DNA of 45,662 bases from an uncultured Muribaculaceae bacterium (GCA_934663645.1 CAKUKR010000009.1:1-45662); one strand, 5' to 3'; shown: positions 33,101 to 41,187, numbered from the stretch's first letter. The notes: generated by a model from the sequence alone, not told the origin. Numbers and translations: made by a program.

Positions 33101-33542
33101 CGGAAAACCAGAACGTGTCGCTGACGGCGAGGCATAGAGCTCCGCACAGCGAGCCGCCGAGTATCATCAGCGTCTGCCTGGCAGTGTATTTGCCCCCATG
33201 CTCGGGCGGCACAATGAGGCGGCGGATGAATATCGTGAGGGTGAGGAACAGCAGCATGACGGCGACAGCGGAACACACGCCGCTCATCAGGTTGACCATG
33301 TATGCTTGTGTCTGGACAGACGGTGCGAGCATAGTGAAAACCCGTGCTGTGAGCATCCACACTGGGTTGCCAGGCGGATGTCCCGGCTCGAGGCGTGCCG
33401 CTGTGGTCACATATTCCGGGCAGTCCCAGTATGAGGCTGTCGGCTCTGCAGTGAGCGCGTACAGTGCCAGCGACAGCAGGAATGCCGCTGCCGCAATCCA
33501 GCGGCGCATCGACCGCATTTTATGCTCACTCACTTTTCTCAT
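30162..33542 (-). CDS. DUF2723-family membrane protein (GT-C-like, O-mannosyltransferase-type)
   Basis: A 1126-residue membrane protein. The N-terminal DUF2723 domain starts with a membrane segment, then TAEPTASYWDCPEYVTTAARLEPGHPPGNPVW, whose acidic loop after the first membrane segment is typical of GT-C glycosyltransferases. About a dozen membrane segments run to ~residue 720 (QTPGQPRERDYSFVGSFYAWC is a strongly conserved family block), followed by a soluble ~400-residue C-terminal domain. It probably transfers a sugar from a lipid carrier to exported proteins, which fits Bacteroidales protein O-glycosylation, but the reaction is inferred. The start at 33542 overlaps the rnhB stop as ATGA, so it is translationally coupled. 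Confidence 0.88.
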   Translation of the reverse strand: MRKVSEHKMRSMRRWIAAAAFLLSLALYALTAEPTASYWDCPEYVTTAARLEPGHPPGNPVWMLTARVFTMLAPSVQTQAYMVNLMSGVCSAVAVMLLFLTLTIFIRRLIVPPEHGGKYTARQTLMILGGSLCGALCLAVSDTFWFSAIEAEVYAMSAMLTALSLWLTFLWGENMDKPHASRYLVLTAYVTGLAVGVHQLNLLTLPVSALVILFYRRDNLRPGMLILAMAASLVAIAAVLFGMMPAALAMAGTLELLAVNTLHLPMHSGVLAYAAVTLAVLTAAAAATNGEKRRILSLTLTALALWLCGLLSFGGNIAVGAAICALLLALGVLCRRRMSMAVCNIAVWSAAMLFLGYCSYSLIMIRGAASPPMNQGAPGNIFALQSYIHRDQYGSDPLLYGPTPYSKPLYVEDMAKDSVTGRVTASYTRPFRYGGKTAYHPVSDSTGRVQYSGMLIGQKMRYAPELNMWFPRIYSTDPDDIEAYGGWAGMTRENMDTVEVSYAVDSAGNAVGKYDNLTGKRVKETGLRPTYWQNLAMLGGYQMSYMYFRYLLWNFVGRQNEVYAQGESDAGNFITGISPIDNLMLGDISKMPDDIGRGNPGHHVYWLLPLLLGIAGIAYQFTRSRRQFAVTMLLFILTGVAIVIYLNQTPGQPRERDYSFVGSFYAWCIWIGIGATSLIEAALSAWAGRRWRAVRRPLAAAAALAVVATPVIMLAENLPDHNRSGRTITRNIALNIVNPLPKDAILFMNGDNYTFPLWYIQETEGVRTDIRTVNLAYIAQPWYIAQLAQPTGGGKPVKLSIPPEKMNAVAMQAYNTVDIGSGTADAREALHRLFREKPTPGKRLCIAADSLRFAIPGATDSVTVDLRSVAGGRSSLRLKKLMILDIIANNAGLRPVCWIAALGDDDKAGLAAYTHREGLSRILGVTDEYTSLSRTADIILSRFNDCGVSSAHYVDVPGRMQVNVIRHLMASTALQLLDRDSLPADRDKALRLAQLSRKWFPSEIVPHASNLTGGMTYSNGGELARIYMRLWKLTGNNAYRHEATQLAYAELERCAAYSRYLSALSPRYRRYTKATTRLARNTLYESVQILLDLGVDSTQIADSPTLRGIDIQRHRDIWMKTIGSKQ

Positions 33543-34153
33543 AGGTCAAAACTGTCAGGGGCGAACAGGGAGGCCTGTGCGCACGGGCCGAAGCTGCGGC
33601 GATGCAGCGGCGTGAGGCCGAGCGTCTGCAGCGCGAGGCGGTGCTGGCGCGTTGGGTAGCCCATGTTGCGCTCCCAGCCGTAGCCGGGGTATTGCTCCGC
33701 AGCGTGCCTCATGTACTCGTCGCGGTGCGTCTTTGCCAATATGGACGCGGCAGCTATCGACATATACTTGCCGTCGCCCTTGACCACCGTCGTGTGCGGT
33801 ATGCCCCGGTAGGGGCGGAACTTGTTGCCGTCGATGAGCAGGTGCTGCGGGCGCACCGTGAGCGCGTCAACGGCGCGGTGCATCCCCGTAATCGACGCAT
33901 TAAGGATGTTTATGCGGTCTATCTCCTCGGCTTCGACCATTACTACAGCCCAGGCTGCGGCTTTCTCCTCGATTATGGCACGCAGTCGCTCGCGGCTTGC
34001 CGCCGGCAGCTGCTTGCTGTCGTTCAGCTCTTCGCACACGAACCCTTCGGGCAGCACAACGGCGGCACACGCTACCGGACCGCACAGGCATCCCCTGCCA
34101 GCCTCGTCGCAGCCGGCTTCGACTGTTCCTGCATGCATATACGGCAAAAGCAT
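33539..34153 (-). CDS. rnhB: Ribonuclease HII
   Basis: Cleaves RNA in RNA-DNA hybrids, including single ribonucleotides in DNA. At 204 aa it fits the family. The active-site block GCDEAGRG (D16, E17) is near the N-terminus, with further acidic residues in LLIDGNKF and AAASILAKTHRDEYM, and the C-terminal NMGYPTRQHRLAL motif is present. It lies between the polyprenyl synthase gene (45 bp upstream) and the DUF2723 gene (4-bp overlap) in one operon. Confidence 0.95.
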   Translation of the reverse strand: MLLPYMHAGTVEAGCDEAGRGCLCGPVACAAVVLPEGFVCEELNDSKQLPAASRERLRAIIEEKAAAWAVVMVEAEEIDRINILNASITGMHRAVDALTVRPQHLLIDGNKFRPYRGIPHTTVVKGDGKYMSIAAASILAKTHRDEYMRHAAEQYPGYGWERNMGYPTRQHRLALQTLGLTPLHRRSFGPCAQASLFAPDSFDL

Positions 34154-34198
34154 TGTGCGGAAGGGTGTGTTGCGTCTTGTTTTGAAGGTTGAGCCGTG

Positions 34199-35173
34199 CT
34201 ATTTGTCGCGGCTTATGATATAGTCGAAAATGTCGCGCAGCGACTGCCGCCACGGCGATTCGGGATATTTCAGTATGATTTCGTCGGCCTGCTGCTGCAG
34301 CTCGCGCATACGGGCGAAGGCATAGTCTATGCCGCCGTGCCGCTTGGCGAACTCGAGCAGTGTGGCTATCGCCGCCTCGTCGGGCGTGCCGCCCTCGAGG
34401 AGCGTGCGCATACGGCCGCTTTCCTCCGCAGGGGCGATGCGCAGCGCGTGCAGCAGCGGCAGCGTCACTTTCCCTTCGCGCAGGTCGTTGCCCGTGGGCT
34501 TGCCTATCTGCTTGGAGTCGAAATAGTCGAACACATCGTCCTTGATCTGGAAGCACAGCCCAAGCAGACGCGCATATTCCACCAGCGGGGCGTATGCCTC
34601 GGCGGGAGCGTCCACGGCCTCCGCGCCCATGCGTATGCAGTTGAGAAACAGCGAGGCGGTCTTCTTGCCTATCATGTCGAAATATTTCTCCTCTGACAGG
34701 ACATGGTCACGCGCGTTGCATATCTGGTCTACCTCGCCCAGCGACAGCTCCTTGCCGAGATCGGAGATGGCGGATATTATCTCGATATGCCCTGTCCGGA
34801 TGCCAGCTGCGAGGGCATTGGAGACGAAGAAATCGCCTACTAGGACAGCTATCTGGTTGCCCCACTGGCTGTTGATTGTGGGCAAACCGCGCCGCAGCTC
34901 CGTCTCGTCCACCACGTCGTCATGTATGAGCGAAGCGTTGTGGAGCATTTCGAGAGCAGCTCCGGCATGGAGAACCTTGTCGTTCACCTCGCCGAACATT
35001 TTCGCGCTCAAAATCACCAGGATAGGGCGTATTTGCTTGCCCTTGACTTGCAGATACGTCTCCACCACGCTGTTCATCATCTCGTTCGGAGTGGAAAGCG
35101 TGGCTCTCATGATGGCGTTCATCTCCGCTAGCTCGGGCGACAGACGCTCCTGGATGGTCTCAATTTTTTCCAT
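34199..35173 (-). CDS. Trans-polyprenyl diphosphate synthase
   Basis: Condenses isopentenyl diphosphate onto an allylic diphosphate to make a long-chain polyprenyl diphosphate, probably the menaquinone side chain in this group. The first Asp-rich motif is LIHDDVVDETELRRG, the second LCFQIKDDVFDYF; GKQIRPILVILSAKM is also typical. The start at 35173 (MEKIETIQERL) is preferred to 35188: the promoter at 35186-35217 predicts transcription from about 35179, so an ATG at 35188 would not be transcribed. 324 aa. First gene of a three-gene operon with rnhB and DUF2723. Confidence 0.92.
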   Translation of the reverse strand: MEKIETIQERLSPELAEMNAIMRATLSTPNEMMNSVVETYLQVKGKQIRPILVILSAKMFGEVNDKVLHAGAALEMLHNASLIHDDVVDETELRRGLPTINSQWGNQIAVLVGDFFVSNALAAGIRTGHIEIISAISDLGKELSLGEVDQICNARDHVLSEEKYFDMIGKKTASLFLNCIRMGAEAVDAPAEAYAPLVEYARLLGLCFQIKDDVFDYFDSKQIGKPTGNDLREGKVTLPLLHALRIAPAEESGRMRTLLEGGTPDEAAIATLLEFAKRHGGIDYAFARMRELQQQADEIILKYPESPWRQSLRDIFDYIISRDK

Positions 35174-35185
35174 AGCTGACAGCTG

Positions 35186-35217
35186 CAAAGTTACAAAATA
35201 ATCCCGACAGCACCAAA
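35186..35217 (-). promoter_or_regulatory. Bacteroidetes promoter of the polyprenyl synthase operon
   Basis: Minus strand: TTTG (35217-35214), 20-bp spacer, TAACTTTG (35193-35186). A full consensus match; it decides the start codon, giving an almost leaderless mRNA. Confidence 0.8.
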
Positions 35218-35243
35218 ACGCATTTTTGTGAGAAGCGGCGGCT

Positions 35244-35439
35244 GAAAATTCAGAAGCCGCCTCGTATCACTACGGAGCGGCTTCTGAATCAATTCAATAA
35301 TTTTTCATGCTCTGCCCTCGTGGGACAGATTGATGCAAGTGTTAAACCTAAAACAAACAATTATTGCATTTGTCAATGAAAACTATCTTATTCTGAGAAG
35401 AATTTACTATTATCGTATCACGATAAATTACCCTTATTA
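35244..35439 (-). ncRNA. Candidate small RNA, about 196 nt, 6S-like layout
   Basis: A perfect promoter (35445-35476) drives a minus-strand transcript with no usable open frame that ends at a strong intrinsic terminator (35248-35289). Nested complementary segments fold it into a long rod: AGAAG/CTTCT (35396-35400 with 35281-35285), ATGAAAA/TTTTCAT (35376-35382 with 35302-35308), TGTC/GACA (35371-35374 with 35324-35327) and TTGCAT/ATGCAA (35364-35369 with 35333-35338). The two strands between the first and second pairings are unpaired for 13 and 16 nt, like the central bubble of 6S RNA. Promoter-to-terminator layout and length also recall the Bacteroidales-1 RNA, which I remember as a 6S relative; no alignment was made. 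6S would bind RNA polymerase; other small RNAs remain possible. Confidence 0.6.
35248..35289 (-). terminator. Terminator of the small-RNA candidate
   Basis: A 13-bp perfect stem (ATTCAGAAGCCGC at 35248-35260 with GCGGCTTCTGAAT at 35277-35289), 16-nt loop, followed on the minus strand by TTTC. Confidence 0.8.
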
Positions 35440-35444
35440 CGCTG

Positions 35445-35476
35445 CAAAGTTAGTCATTTATTTGTTACCTCACAAA
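35445..35476 (-). promoter_or_regulatory. Bacteroidetes promoter of the small-RNA candidate
   Basis: Minus strand: TTTG (35476-35473), 20-bp spacer, TAACTTTG (35452-35445). A full consensus match identical in both elements to the polyprenyl synthase promoter, but followed by no gene for 270 bp. Confidence 0.8.
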
Positions 35477-35566
35477 TAAAACTCAAGTTTTTTTGCATTA
35501 TAATTTACGACAGTCTGTCAATGTGTGCGCTAACTGTTTGTCATACAGGATGTAACGTTTGTGTGA

Positions 35567-36499
35567 CTACTGATTCCTGCGAGGCTTCCGAAGAGGGGGA
35601 AACATCTTGCGGACACGCAGCAACAGGTGTTCTATCGGCCCGGAGGCGATGACCAGGGTGGTTGCGGCGACTATCAGCAGCCCTCCGTATACTTCGCGTG
35701 CACTGATGCCCTGGTTGAGGATGACGACGCTCAGGACGACAGCTGTAACTGGCTCGAGTGCGCCAAGGATAGCGGTTGGCGTTGCCCCGACATACTGTAT
35801 TGCCAGTGTTGTGCAGGTGAGCGAGACAACAGTTGGCAGCACGGCAAGCGAGATGACGTTGATCCAGTTATGCCAATGCGGCGGCATGGTGAGTTCTGTG
35901 CCGCAGAGTATGGGTATGACGAAGACCAGGCTGCCGAACAGCAGCTGGTAGAACAGCAGTACAGTAGTGGGTATCCCCTTGACCTTGCTGCTGACGTTGA
36001 CGATGACGATATATAGCGCGTATGTCAGTGCCGATGCCATGACCAGCAGTATGCCAGTGGTGCTGAGGCTCACCCCGCCGGAGGTTTTGGCGAGCAGCGC
36101 CACGCCGCCGCTCATAAGCAAGAGGCACAGGGCGGTGACGACCTTGAATCTCTCGCGGTAGAATATCATCATGATTACCGCGACCATTATGGGGTAAATG
36201 AACAGCAGTGTCGAGGCGATGCCGGAGTTCATGTAGTTGTAGCTCTCAAACAGGGAGAGCGACGAGAGCCCCATGAGTATGCCAAGCGTGGCGACAGGCA
36301 ACAGGCTTCCCTTTGGAAGGCGCAGGTTGCGCCCTCGCGCGAATATCATAGCCGCGAGTATAGGCAGCCCGAGCACATAGCGGAACAGCAGCACGGAGCA
36401 GGCGTTCATGCCCGCTTCGTACAGCGGTACGGCAAACGCGGGGTTGGTGCCGTAAGTAGCAGCGGCAAGAGCCGCAAACAGGTATCCTTTAGCTTTCAT
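35567..36499 (-). CDS. EamA/DMT-family transporter
   Basis: A 310-residue inner-membrane protein with about ten hydrophobic segments arranged as two EamA repeats (~5-140 and ~150-290). Family features include GTNPAFAVPLYEAG in the first helix pair and YVGATPTAILGALEPVTAVVLSVVILNQ near the end of the second repeat. The start at 36499 (MKAKGYLFAALAAATYG) is chosen over the longer frame from 36604, which overlaps the DUF2752 gene. Drug/metabolite exporters of this type carry amino acids or small metabolites; the substrate is unknown. Last gene of the minus-strand run. Confidence 0.88.
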   Translation of the reverse strand: MKAKGYLFAALAAATYGTNPAFAVPLYEAGMNACSVLLFRYVLGLPILAAMIFARGRNLRLPKGSLLPVATLGILMGLSSLSLFESYNYMNSGIASTLLFIYPIMVAVIMMIFYRERFKVVTALCLLLMSGGVALLAKTSGGVSLSTTGILLVMASALTYALYIVIVNVSSKVKGIPTTVLLFYQLLFGSLVFVIPILCGTELTMPPHWHNWINVISLAVLPTVVSLTCTTLAIQYVGATPTAILGALEPVTAVVLSVVILNQGISAREVYGGLLIVAATTLVIASGPIEHLLLRVRKMFPPLRKPRRNQ

Positions 36500-36542
36500 C
36501 TGTTGAGCAGTCAGAGAGAGGTCTCTTTTGTTCTTGGAGGGT

Positions 36543-36920
36543 CTACAGCCCGAAAATGTTGCGGACAACGGTCCATAGTATAATCGACGTGAGTATGACG
36601 GCAATCCCAGCCGGCGAATACAGCCGTGCGTACAGCTTGGGACGGCTGCGCCTCCACACCTCGGCGAGCAGCAGCACTGCGATTACGGGTATCATGCACA
36701 GCAGGAACGGGTTGCAGTGGAATGCCTCGCCCGCCTCGCCGTTCAACAGCGCGTGCAGCATGCGCTGGCTGCCGCAGCCGGGGCATTTCCACCCGGTGAG
36801 CGCATACACAGGGCATTTGGGCATCCATTGCGCCTGCATGGGGTCAAACGCCGCATATACGGCGGCCACTGATGCGGCGATAGCTGCGGCGGCGATGATG
36901 ATTGCCGTGCGGCGGCTCAT
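36543..36920 (-). CDS. DUF2752 membrane protein
   Basis: A 125-residue membrane protein with an N-terminal segment (TAIIIAAAAIAASVAAVYAAF) and two further segments. The family motif CPVYALTGWKCPGCGSQRMLHALLNGE with paired Cys is clear. The start at 36920 is fixed by an ATGA overlap with the preceding PurN-CD225 gene; a longer frame to 37115 runs inside that gene. Function unknown. In Bacteroidales, DUF2752 proteins often sit beside CD225-like proteins (recalled), as here. Confidence 0.88.
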   Translation of the reverse strand: MSRRTAIIIAAAAIAASVAAVYAAFDPMQAQWMPKCPVYALTGWKCPGCGSQRMLHALLNGEAGEAFHCNPFLLCMIPVIAVLLLAEVWRRSRPKLYARLYSPAGIAVILTSIILWTVVRNIFGL

Positions 36921-37954
36921 GTCCCGAATGCGCTGGCTACAATCATATACGGCAGATACAGCGTCGCGCTCAGTACCCCGAGGCAGAAGGACACTATAAT
37001 CCATATCTGCGCCAGCCGCGAGGCACGGCGTGCGCCAGCGATGTCGCCGGCGTAGTATCTGCTGCTGACTCGAGAGGAGAATATTATAGCCAGCACGCCG
37101 GGGATGAAGCTGCACAGCAGCGTGACGATGATGGCCATGACCAGATAGCTTTGCGGCATCGGTTCAACAGCGGCGGCCGGCGGCGGAGTCTGCATCTGCG
37201 AGGGTGGCGGCGCGATTCCGGCATTCGGCGGCACGGCCTGGCCGGCAGCGGGTTGCGGTATCGGCGGCGGGGTGACTGCGGTGGCAGGGTCGTAGTCCAC
37301 CTTCAGTGTCTGCGCCCACATCTCGTCAACCGAAGGCTTGGCTTCTGAAGGCTTGTCTTCAGCAGCCGGCTCCTCCTTGTCGTCCAGCCGGCGCAGGGCT
37401 TCCACTATGGCGCGAGGGTAGAGCGAGTATTCCACGCGGTGTATCTTCTGTTCCAGAGTCTGGGGCGTGTCTTCCGGGGTTATATCCACGGTGTCTTGCA
37501 TTATTATCTCGCCGTGGTCATACTTGTCGTCCACATAATGGACAGTCACGCCCGACTGCTTTTCTCCGGCGGCGATGACCGCCTCGTGCACATGATGCCC
37601 CCACATCCCCTTGCCGCCGTATGCAGGCAGCAGCGCGGGGTGTATGTTGATGATGCGCTTCGGGAAAGCGTCCACTATCACCGGCGAGACGAAGCGCATG
37701 AAGCCGGCAAGCACCACGAGGTCTATGCCGTGGGCGTTCAGAATGTCTACTACCTGCTGCGGCTCGTTGCGCCATACGGAGGGCTTGACATATTGAGTCT
37801 CTACACCGAGCGGACGCATACGGTCGATCACGCCCGCGTCGGCATGGTCGGTGAGTACAAGCCGCACGCGCAGCAGCATGCCCTGGTTGAAGGTCTTGGC
37901 GATGTTCTCGGCGTTGGTGCCGGAGCCGGATGCGAGAATGGCTATGTTGTACAT
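36917..37954 (-). CDS. purN: PurN fused to a CD225/dispanin-like membrane domain
   Basis: Residues 1-190 are phosphoribosylglycinamide formyltransferase, the third step of purine synthesis (GAR + 10-formyl-THF to FGAR): MYNIAILASGSGTNAENI, catalytic N103 and H105 in INIHPALLP, and D146 in HYVDDKYDHG. A normal PurN ends near here. Residues 191-267 form a Glu/Lys- then Pro/Ala-rich linker. Residues 268-345 are CD225/dispanin-like: a membrane segment (SYLVMAIIVTLLCSFIPGVLAIIF), a basic loop with YYAGDIAGARRASRLAQ, and a second segment. The frame is open throughout with no internal restart. The fusion would tether a soluble purine enzyme to the membrane. It starts 36 bp after the ABC exporter gene and overlaps DUF2752 by 4 bp. 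Confidence 0.92.
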   Translation of the reverse strand: MYNIAILASGSGTNAENIAKTFNQGMLLRVRLVLTDHADAGVIDRMRPLGVETQYVKPSVWRNEPQQVVDILNAHGIDLVVLAGFMRFVSPVIVDAFPKRIINIHPALLPAYGGKGMWGHHVHEAVIAAGEKQSGVTVHYVDDKYDHGEIIMQDTVDITPEDTPQTLEQKIHRVEYSLYPRAIVEALRRLDDKEEPAAEDKPSEAKPSVDEMWAQTLKVDYDPATAVTPPPIPQPAAGQAVPPNAGIAPPPSQMQTPPPAAAVEPMPQSYLVMAIIVTLLCSFIPGVLAIIFSSRVSSRYYAGDIAGARRASRLAQIWIIVSFCLGVLSATLYLPYMIVASAFGT

Positions 37955-37990
37955 ATATCGGTTTGCTTGAAAGTGTTTTATGTCAAATGG

Positions 37991-39829
37991 TTATACCTGC
38001 TGCATATCCACAAGCCGCCTGTAGTGGCCGTTCTTGGCGAGCAGCTGCGAGTGTGTGCCGCACTCCACGATGCGCCCTTGGTCCATGACGCATATCATGT
38101 CCGCGCCGACGATAGTGCTGAGGCGGTGCGCGATGACTATGGTCGTGCGGTCGCGCATCAGGCGTTCAAGCGCCTCCTGCACGAGCCGCTCGCTCTCGGT
38201 GTCGAGCGCGGAGGTGGCCTCGTCGAGTATCAGCACTGGCGGGTTCTTGAGTATCGCCCGCGCTATGCTGAGGCGTTGCCGCTGCCCGCCAGAGAGACGG
38301 CAGCCGCGGTCGCCGATGTTGGTGTCGTACCCCTCGGGGCTTGCCATGATGAAATCATGCGCGTTGGCTATCCGCGCAGCCTCCTCCACCATTTCGCGCG
38401 TCACCCCCTCCATGCCGAAGGTGATGTTGTTGTAGAATGTGTCGTTGAACAGGATTGCCTCCTGGTTGACGTTGCCCATCAGGTCTCGCAGGTCGGTCAC
38501 GTCGTATCGGCGCACGTCCACGCCCCCTACAAGCACGCTGCCCGAATCCACATCCCAGAAACGCGGCACGAGGTCTACGAGCGTAGACTTGCCCGAGCCG
38601 GACTGGCCCACTATTGCCACGGTGCTGCCAGGCTTGATGTCGAGCGAAATGTGATCCAGCACCAGCCGGTCAGGCGTATAGCTGAAGCATACGTCGCGGA
38701 ACTCCACGCCGACGTGACGGGCCTCCGTGCGGCTGGTATGCACCGCGTCCGCCGGGCTTTTGATCGGGTTGTCTGCCATGAGGATAGCGTCGATGCGCTG
38801 CATTGCCGCCATGCCCTTCTGTATGGTATATGTCGCCTTCGACAGGTCCTTGGCCGGATTGATGATGCTGTAGAATATCACCATGTAGAGGATGAACGTG
38901 GGCGCGTCAATGGCGGAATCGCCTGAAAGTATCAACGCTCCGCCGAACCACAGCACTATCGCTATCGCCGTCGTGCCGAGAAACTCGCTCATCGGGTGCG
39001 CCAGCGAGTTGCGCCGCGCTATGGCGTTTGACATCGAGAAGAACGACTGTGTCTCCGACGTGAACTTGCGCTCCATGTGCCGCTCGGCGTTGAACGCCTT
39101 GATGACACGCAGCCCGCCGATGCTTTCCTCGGCTGTCGAGAGAATTGTCCCCCATAGCTGTTGTGCACGCAGCGACTTGCGTTTCAGCGACTTGCCCACG
39201 CGCCCCATGACAAGTCCCGCCACCGGGAGCAGGATAAGCACGAAAATGGTGAGCTGCCAGCTGAAGAAGAGCATCGTCGCCAGGTAGACCACTATCAGTA
39301 TCGGGTTTTTGAACAGCATGTCGAGGCTCGACATGACGGAAGCCTCGACCTCCTGCACGTCGCCCGAAAGGCGTGCCATGACATCGCCCTTGCGAGTGTC
39401 GGTGAAAAAGCCTATCGGCAGCGACAGTATTTTGGCGTACATCTGGTTGCGTATGTCGCGCACCACACCGTTGCGCAGCGGCACCATGAAGAACATGCTC
39501 AGGTATGACGCTCCAGTCTTGAGCAGCGTCATTACCACCAGCATCGCGGCGAGCGTGGCGAGCGCAACAGATGCGCCGCTGCTGTCGATGACAGTCTGCA
39601 CATAATAGTAAAAGTTGTTGAATATCACCTCCTTGAAGTTGCCGCTTCCAAGTTCCATATAATGGTAGACCGTAGTGTCGATGCGGAACAGCATTTTCAA
39701 TATCGGCATGATGAACGCAAACGAGAAGATGGTCAGGAACGCCGTCAGCAGGTTGAACAGGATGCTGAGCAGCACATTCCACTTGTATGGGAGGGCAAAC
39801 CGGCGGAGCAGTGAGAAGAAGTCCTTCAT
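37991..39829 (-). CDS. MsbA-type ABC exporter (fused membrane and ATPase domains)
   Basis: A 612-residue half-transporter that works as a homodimer in the inner membrane. Six membrane segments lie in ~1-320. The nucleotide-binding domain has Walker A GQSGSGKST, Q-loop VNQEAILF, signature LSGGQRQR, Walker B VLILDEATSALD and H-loop VIAHRLST, all intact. Lipid A precursors, lipids or peptides are typical cargo; the sequence does not say which. It follows the TonB-like gene by 22 bp. Confidence 0.92.
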   Translation of the reverse strand: MKDFFSLLRRFALPYKWNVLLSILFNLLTAFLTIFSFAFIMPILKMLFRIDTTVYHYMELGSGNFKEVIFNNFYYYVQTVIDSSGASVALATLAAMLVVMTLLKTGASYLSMFFMVPLRNGVVRDIRNQMYAKILSLPIGFFTDTRKGDVMARLSGDVQEVEASVMSSLDMLFKNPILIVVYLATMLFFSWQLTIFVLILLPVAGLVMGRVGKSLKRKSLRAQQLWGTILSTAEESIGGLRVIKAFNAERHMERKFTSETQSFFSMSNAIARRNSLAHPMSEFLGTTAIAIVLWFGGALILSGDSAIDAPTFILYMVIFYSIINPAKDLSKATYTIQKGMAAMQRIDAILMADNPIKSPADAVHTSRTEARHVGVEFRDVCFSYTPDRLVLDHISLDIKPGSTVAIVGQSGSGKSTLVDLVPRFWDVDSGSVLVGGVDVRRYDVTDLRDLMGNVNQEAILFNDTFYNNITFGMEGVTREMVEEAARIANAHDFIMASPEGYDTNIGDRGCRLSGGQRQRLSIARAILKNPPVLILDEATSALDTESERLVQEALERLMRDRTTIVIAHRLSTIVGADMICVMDQGRIVECGTHSQLLAKNGHYRRLVDMQQV

Positions 39830-39851
39830 AGGTGTCTGTCGCGTGGGTTAA

Positions 39852-40604
39852 TCATACTTTGGGCGTGATTGTGAACGTAATCGTGCCCGAGACTGTCCCA
39901 GCACCCACCTTGGGTGTCCACTTGGACTTGCGTGCGGCATCCTCGCAGGCCTTGAGCAGATACCGCTCTGCGCCGCCGCTGGCTTTGGCGGAAGCGACTG
40001 TGCCGTCCTCGCGCACGGAGATGGTGACAGTGATAGTCACCTTGTTTTTCAACGCCACTGACGGTTTCGGGCAGCTGAGCATCTGTCGCCCGCGCGACAC
40101 GCCCCTGACGCTTGCCGTTCCTGTGCCGCCCGTGCCGAAGCCGCCGGCTTTGCCGTCGGGCTTGCCGTTCTTGCCCGAGAAGCCCTTTGCCATCTTGCTG
40201 CTCACCTTTGACTCCTGTTTGTCGGTCTTCGGCGGCTCGACAGCCTTGACGGGGCTGGGCTGTTTCTGGGTCACAGGCTTCTCGCGTTGCGGCGCGGGCT
40301 TCGGGTTTTCGCCGCGAACTATGGTCTTGTCGCTTTCAGTCTCGGCCTTTTCCGGCTCCCCCTGCTCTGCTGGCGCTTCCTGCTGGTCTGCAATTTCGGG
40401 AGCATCCTCCTCGCCCTTGTCCTCGAGGACTTCAGGCTCGATGAAGAACTCCTCCTCTTCCGGCGGCTGGCTGACTTGAGCCGTTTGCATCAGGGCAAGG
40501 CTGTTCCAGCTGAGGCTTCCCAGGAAAAGCCACAGGAATATGAGTGCGAGTATGATGACAGTGGCCAGTCCGGCGACTACGCGGTCAAATTGTTCCTGCT
40601 TCAT
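39852..40604 (-). CDS. TonB/TolA-like energy-transducer protein
   Basis: A 250-residue protein: one N-terminal membrane segment (~10-35), a long Pro/Glu/Lys-rich periplasmic spacer (~45-150), a Gly-rich stretch, and a C-terminal TonB-like domain (VTITVTISVREDGTVASAKASGGAERYLLKACEDAARKSKWTPK). It is preceded by exbD and exbB-type genes, so it probably links the inner-membrane proton motor to outer-membrane transporters, or acts in a Tol-type envelope complex. 28 bp after the ExbD gene. Confidence 0.85.
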   Translation of the reverse strand: MKQEQFDRVVAGLATVIILALIFLWLFLGSLSWNSLALMQTAQVSQPPEEEEFFIEPEVLEDKGEEDAPEIADQQEAPAEQGEPEKAETESDKTIVRGENPKPAPQREKPVTQKQPSPVKAVEPPKTDKQESKVSSKMAKGFSGKNGKPDGKAGGFGTGGTGTASVRGVSRGRQMLSCPKPSVALKNKVTITVTISVREDGTVASAKASGGAERYLLKACEDAARKSKWTPKVGAGTVSGTITFTITPKV

Positions 40605-40631
40605 ATTAGCTAAGCCTTGTTGTGTCTGTTA

Positions 40632-41132
40632 TTATCGCACAGTCGGTCCGGCAATGCCGTCTGCAGCTGCGGCTTCGGCACGCTTCTGCACCTCGTCAAC
40701 AGTCTGCGAGGCGCGTGTCGAAAGCACCATTTTCAGCCCGTTGCGTGCTGCCATGTCGAGCACGTCCACCACTTTCTCGTAACGGATGCTTTTGTCGGCA
40801 TACAGTGCCACGGCACGCAGCGAATCCTGCTGCTGTATGAGGCGCAACGCCGCCATCAGCTCGTCGGCGGAAACCTGCTGCGGAGTGTTGGCGGGCGGTA
40901 CGGAGTCGTTGCGGTCGGCGACCAGGTACAGGTTGTTCAGCGAGTCTATGTAGACCTCGGTGACGGGCTTGAGCTGTGTCGATTCCGTGCTTTCCGGCAG
41001 GTTTACCTCAATGGCGGCCGGGAAGATGATGGTCGATGTCACCATGAAGAAGATGAGCAGCAGGAATATCACGTCTGTCATCGACGACATGGAAAATGTC
41101 TCAAGCGGTTTGAATTGTGATTTGAGAGCCAA
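40632..41132 (-). CDS. exbD: ExbD/TolR-family biopolymer transport protein
   Basis: A 166-residue protein with one N-terminal membrane segment preceded by FSMSSMTDVIFLLLIFFMV, where the Asp is the proton-relay residue conserved in ExbD/TolR. The C-terminal domain is periplasmic. It pairs with the ExbB-like protein encoded 55 bp upstream and with the TonB-like protein. Confidence 0.9.
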   Translation of the reverse strand: MALKSQFKPLETFSMSSMTDVIFLLLIFFMVTSTIIFPAAIEVNLPESTESTQLKPVTEVYIDSLNNLYLVADRNDSVPPANTPQQVSADELMAALRLIQQQDSLRAVALYADKSIRYEKVVDVLDMAARNGLKMVLSTRASQTVDEVQKRAEAAAADGIAGPTVR

Positions 41133-41187
41133 AACGCGGATGTGTTACTGGGTTATACACTTTTCGAGGAGAGGCACGCGGCGCGTC

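Larger units (their letters stand above)
35174..35566. other. Gene-free stretch with two promoters and a small-RNA candidate
   Basis: This 393-bp gap holds the promoter of the polyprenyl synthase gene (35186-35217), and a second perfect promoter (35445-35476) on the same strand that has no coding sequence before a hairpin terminator at 35248-35289. The remainder (35477-35566) is the region just after the EamA gene stop and shows nothing clear. Confidence 0.7.
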
